Translations under genes and position numbers: made by a program
The notes under the pieces: generated by a model
The model's database searches: none
The model's input: only the letters and a program-made list of their open reading frames with translations
What the model was told of the DNA's origin: nothing
In this document: positions 5,588 through 7,853 of the stretch, piece after piece
Numbering within the stretch: position 1 is the first letter of the stretch
Layout of the letters: every line of letters begins with the position of its first letter
From: an uncultured Collinsella sp.
GTDB taxonomy: Bacteria > Actinomycetota > Coriobacteriia > Coriobacteriales > Coriobacteriaceae
Assembly (NCBI GenBank): GCA_900552185.1
Contig: URYT01000086.1
Coordinates: 1 to 7,853, forward strand
Reading direction: 5' to 3'
DNA length: 7,853 nt

Positions 5588-5600
5588 GGGAAGGCGAACG
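5587..5600 (+). promoter_or_regulatory. Ribosome binding site that fixes the tadA fusion start
   Basis: AGGGAAGG (5587-5594) lies 6 nt before the ATG at 5601, which begins exactly where TadA proteins usually start. This rules out the longer frame from 5550, whose first codons abut the tRNA gene. Confidence 0.75.
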
Positions 5601-7382
5601 ATGACGATCACCGAAATCGACGAGAAGTTCATGCGCGAGGCACTGGCCGAGGCGCGCGCCGCCGCGGCGGTGGGCGAGGTGCCCATCGGAGCCGTAGTGG
5701 TGCGCGACGGTGAGATCGTCGCGCGGGCGCATAATCGTCGCGAGCTCGACCAGGATCCTTCGGCTCATGCAGAGTTCGCGGCCCTGTGCGCTGCCGCTCG
5801 GTCGCTCGGTCGTTGGCGCCTTTCCGATTGCACGGTCTACGTGACGCTCGAGCCATGCTGCATGTGTGCGGGGCTTATGGTTAACGCGCGCGTGGGGCGC
5901 TGCGTGTATGGCGCGGCTGATGCCAAGGCGGGCGCGCTGGGTTCGCTGTATGACCTGAATGCCGATTCGCGCCTGAATCATCGGTTTAACGTGACGGCTG
6001 GGGTCCTGGCGGATGAATGCCGCGAGCTGCTGAGTAGCTATTTTGGCGGTCTGCGCGGAGCGGGTGGCAGCGGCTGTGGCTGCGGTCCGAACCTTGAGGC
6101 GCATGCCGCCCACGCCGCGGCGCTTGCAGGTGCCGGTGAGGATGCTGGCATGGCGGTTGACTTTGGTCCTGCGTGCCGCCGACCCCGCCGTGTGCTGTTG
6201 GCGATCGACTCCTTTAAGGGCAGCGTTTCGAGCGCGCAGGCGGAGGCGGCGGTTGCCGAAGGCGTGCGCCGCGTTTGGCCCGATGCCGAGGTGCGCGCAT
6301 TGCCGCTGGCAGATGGTGGCGAGGGAACGCTCGATGCCGTTGCCGCGTGCGGCGGTGAGATTGTGACCTGCGAGGTGGCAGGTCCCTTGGGCAAGCGCGC
6401 GTCTGCCCGGATGCTGGTTGATGTCGAGTGCGAGTCGGCTGTAATTGAGATGGCCGAGGCGGCCGGCATTGGGTATTCGCCTTGTACGGAGTCGGCGGCG
6501 TTGGCGGCCACAACCTATGGCGTGGGCGAGCTCATGCTTCGCGCGGTTCGCATGGGCGCAAAGACACTCTATATTGGTCTGGGCGGCAGCGCCAGCAACG
6601 ACGGTGGCGCCGGCATGCTGCAGGCGCTGGGCGCACGTGTGGTCGATGATCAGGACTGCGATGTCGCCCCCGGTCTTGCGGGCCTTGAACATGTGTCGAG
6701 TATCGATTTGACGTCAGCGCTTCGTGCACTGAGCGGCGCTCGTATCGTTGTGCTTTCGGATGTCGAGAATCCGCTCGTGGGACGCCGCGGTGCGCTGGCG
6801 GTGTTTGGCGGGCAGAAGGGCCTGCCGACGGATGACGCTGAGGCGCTACGCAGGTACGACAGCTGGATGGTCGGCTACGGTCGCCTGCTCGATGCGGCAA
6901 TTACCGGGGTGCGGGCTCAGGGATTGTTGCGCGTGCCCGAGGGTGCTCGGACATTTGGCTCGGTGCTCGGAGTGCCCGGTGCCGGTGCCGCAGGCGGCCT
7001 GGGTGCCGCGCTGCTGGCGCTCGGGGCGGAGCTGCGTTCGGGCGTGGAGACGGTGCTCGATCTCGTGGGGTTTGACGAGCGCGTGCGCGATGTCGACCTG
7101 GTCATAACGGGCGAGGGCAATATGGATGAACAGTCCGCCGCTGGAAAGGCGCCGGTTGGTGTGGCTCGCCGCGCCAAGCGATATGGCAAGCCGGTGATTG
7201 CTGTCGTGGGCGGTCGCGCCGTCAACCTGGATGTGGTGTGTGTGCAGGGCATCGACTTGGTGCTTCCGATCTGCCGCAAGCCCATGCCCCTCGACCAGGC
7301 GCTCGAACCACGGGAAGCCACTGCCAACCTCATCTGTGCCGGCGAGTCAGCCGCCCAAGCCTATGACCTCGCTCGCCTCTAA
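5601..7382 (+). CDS. tadA: Fusion protein: tRNA-adenosine(34) deaminase (TadA) + glycerate kinase (GlxK/GarK family)
   Basis: This is one uninterrupted 593-residue frame joining two normally separate enzymes. Residues about 6-152 are TadA, the zinc enzyme that makes inosine at position 34 of tRNA-Arg(ACG). Zinc ligands are H56, C86 and C89 (HAE at 56-58, PCCMCAG at 85-91), E58 is the proton shuttle, and the TadA-type stretch DAKAGALGSLYDL lies at 107-119. Residues about 153-195 are a Gly/Ala-rich linker with alternating Cys-Gly. Residues about 196-593 are a full glycerate kinase, which phosphorylates D-glycerate: VLLAIDSFKGSVSS (198-211), LPLADGGEGTLDA (234-246), GLGGSASNDGGAGMLQALGA (326-345), DVENPLVGRRG (387-397), GAGAAGGLGAALLALGAEL (460-478) and VITGEGNMDEQSAAGKAP (501-518). 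Both halves look intact and near normal length, with no frameshift. The start is set by a strong ribosome site. The fusion could be real, or a second start at 6150 could also give a free kinase. Confidence 0.93.
   Translation: MTITEIDEKFMREALAEARAAAAVGEVPIGAVVVRDGEIVARAHNRRELDQDPSAHAEFAALCAAARSLGRWRLSDCTVYVTLEPCCMCAGLMVNARVGRCVYGAADAKAGALGSLYDLNADSRLNHRFNVTAGVLADECRELLSSYFGGLRGAGGSGCGCGPNLEAHAAHAAALAGAGEDAGMAVDFGPACRRPRRVLLAIDSFKGSVSSAQAEAAVAEGVRRVWPDAEVRALPLADGGEGTLDAVAACGGEIVTCEVAGPLGKRASARMLVDVECESAVIEMAEAAGIGYSPCTESAALAATTYGVGELMLRAVRMGAKTLYIGLGGSASNDGGAGMLQALGARVVDDQDCDVAPGLAGLEHVSSIDLTSALRALSGARIVVLSDVENPLVGRRGALAVFGGQKGLPTDDAEALRRYDSWMVGYGRLLDAAITGVRAQGLLRVPEGARTFGSVLGVPGAGAAGGLGAALLALGAELRSGVETVLDLVGFDERVRDVDLVITGEGNMDEQSAAGKAPVGVARRAKRYGKPVIAVVGGRAVNLDVVCVQGIDLVLPICRKPMPLDQALEPREATANLICAGESAAQAYDLARL
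6135..6152 (+). promoter_or_regulatory. Possible internal ribosome site and start codon for a free glycerate kinase
   Basis: Inside the linker, GGTGAGGA (6135-6142) precedes an in-frame ATG at 6150, with 8 nt after GAGG. Initiation here would give a 410-residue protein starting at fusion residue 184, just before the kinase fold. This is consistent with a tandem-gene ancestry, but chance is possible in purine-rich DNA. Confidence 0.35.
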
Positions 7383-7397
7383 GGCCTATCTCCCTAT

Positions 7398-7466
7398 AAG
7401 TTGCGGTGGAATACGGAGTGTTTTTGCCTTTAAGGTGCCAATTCAGTCCGTATTCCACCGCAACTT
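7398..7466. repeat. 20-bp perfect inverted repeat hairpin after the fusion gene
   Basis: Positions 7398-7417 and 7447-7466 are perfect 20-bp inverted repeats (arm starts AAGTTGCGGTGG) around a 29-nt loop. The loop can form a small stem of its own (CCTT, T, AAGG at 7428-7436). It begins 15 nt after the fusion-gene stop. No T tract follows on either strand, so it is not a classic terminator, though it could protect the mRNA 3' end. Confidence 0.85.
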
Positions 7467-7507
7467 CGAGAATGGCCATTCGAGGTTGGCTGCCTTGTGC
7501 CTTGGGT

Positions 7508-7693
7508 CGGACCGTTTGCCACGAAATGCGACCATCTACTACGTTAAACCGGCCACCTTCGACCATCCCGGAATTTGCAAAAACAAAACCGCAGGTAGAA
7601 AGCTTGCCGATTTTCGAAAAGCCGGCTATGGTTGACCCCTGCGGCCTAAACGTAGTAGATGGGCCCTTTCTGTGGTGCGGCACCAAGCCGGTC
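7508..7693. repeat. Long imperfect inverted repeat (palindromic element)
   Basis: The core 7532-7545 pairs perfectly with 7649-7662 (CCATCTACTACGTT, 14 bp). Beyond it, complementarity continues with gaps on both sides: GGCC, ACCAT, CCGG and AAAA blocks inward to about 7580 and 7615, and ACC/GACC blocks outward. A further perfect 7-bp pair, CCGCAGG (7589-7595) with CCTGCGG (7638-7644), offers an alternative inner fold. It looks like an old palindromic repeat or a structured RNA. The interior holds no credible gene. Confidence 0.55.
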
Positions 7694-7695
7694 AT

Positions 7696-7777
7696 TTTGG
7701 GATCGGACTATTTTGACTACTCATTGGCTGCTCTGGCAATCGGGCTGCAAAAGTAGTCAAAAAAGCTCCGTCCCAAA
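7696..7777. repeat. Imperfect inverted repeat hairpin before the terminal promoter
   Basis: Three blocks pair in order: 7696-7702 with 7771-7777, 7704-7707 with 7767-7770, and 7711-7721 with 7752-7762 (TTTTGACTACT, 11 bp). That makes 22 pairs around a 30-nt apex. It ends 9 nt before the -35 of the next promoter. Together with the two preceding repeats it fills the spacer from 7383. Confidence 0.75.
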
Positions 7778-7786
7778 TTAGCTACC

Positions 7787-7815
7787 TTGCTCTGGCGGGC
7801 GGGAGCAGGTAAGAT
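7787..7815 (+). promoter_or_regulatory. Probable promoter for a gene or RNA beyond the window
   Basis: TTGCTC (7787-7792) and TAAGAT (7810-7815) are spaced 17 bp apart, a good sigma-70-type layout. The predicted start is near 7822. No start codon with a ribosome site follows before the window ends at 7853. Confidence 0.5.
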
Positions 7816-7853
7816 ATACCGAGCGCCTAGCGCGTTCGATGGGTTCGGATGAC

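Noticed and set aside
5454..6692. 412-codon open frame on the minus strand opposite the tadA fusion and tRNA
   Set aside because: It is a shadow of GC-rich coding DNA: its product is Arg/His/Ala-rich with no recognisable domain, it runs through the tRNA gene, and the opposite strand has clear enzyme motifs.
7330..7756. Open frames on both strands in the spacer after the fusion gene (121 codons on -, 116 codons on +)
   Set aside because: They translate inverted-repeat DNA, so both strands give similar nonsense peptides. There are no ribosome sites or domains. They are likely to appear as spurious hypothetical proteins in automatic annotation.
1..7853. CRISPR array, phage genes or insertion-sequence transposase
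   Set aside because: I saw no regularly spaced direct repeats, no transposase motifs and no phage structural or integrase genes. The repeats present are palindromic spacer elements only.

Overview
The window is GC-rich, densely coding bacterial DNA. Strong third-position G/C bias, compact genes and hairpin-rich spacers suggest a Coriobacteriia-like actinobacterium such as Collinsella. That assignment is my inference from protein and spacer style; no database was searched.

Layout from left to right. (1) Positions 2-523 (+) are the 3' end of an ABC exporter gene. It is followed by a 31-bp near-palindrome and a strong hairpin terminator shared with the convergent cysE. (2) cysE (-, start at 1338) and a DedA-family membrane protein (+, start at 1562) diverge from a promoter region at about 1380-1515. 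DedA ends in a clear terminator. (3) ilvE (+, 2498-3550) has a roughly 150-nt leader. The leader holds an apparently leaderless short ORF that ends in an ATGA overlap with the ilvE start. (4) Positions 3551-4109 carry no gene. They hold a 125-nt compound hairpin with a nested terminator, a second compound hairpin, a roughly 210-bp MITE-like segment bounded by 25-bp inverted repeats, and the lemA terminator. (5) lemA (-) and a TetR-family regulator (+) are divergent. (6) A tRNA-Ser(TGA) gene (-) sits 2 nt past the TetR stop and points away from the next gene. (7) Positions 5601-7382 (+) encode one continuous 593-residue protein: a complete TadA tRNA-adenosine deaminase fused to a complete glycerate kinase. 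(8) Positions 7383-7780 are non-coding and built from three successive inverted-repeat structures. A promoter at 7787-7815 serves a gene or RNA beyond the window.

The genes do not form one pathway. They are mostly housekeeping units: cysteine and branched-chain amino-acid metabolism, export, membrane proteins, and tRNA plus tRNA modification. The most notable items are the TadA-glycerate kinase fusion, which has a possible internal start for a free kinase, the ilvE leader ORF, and the palindromic or MITE-like intergenic elements.
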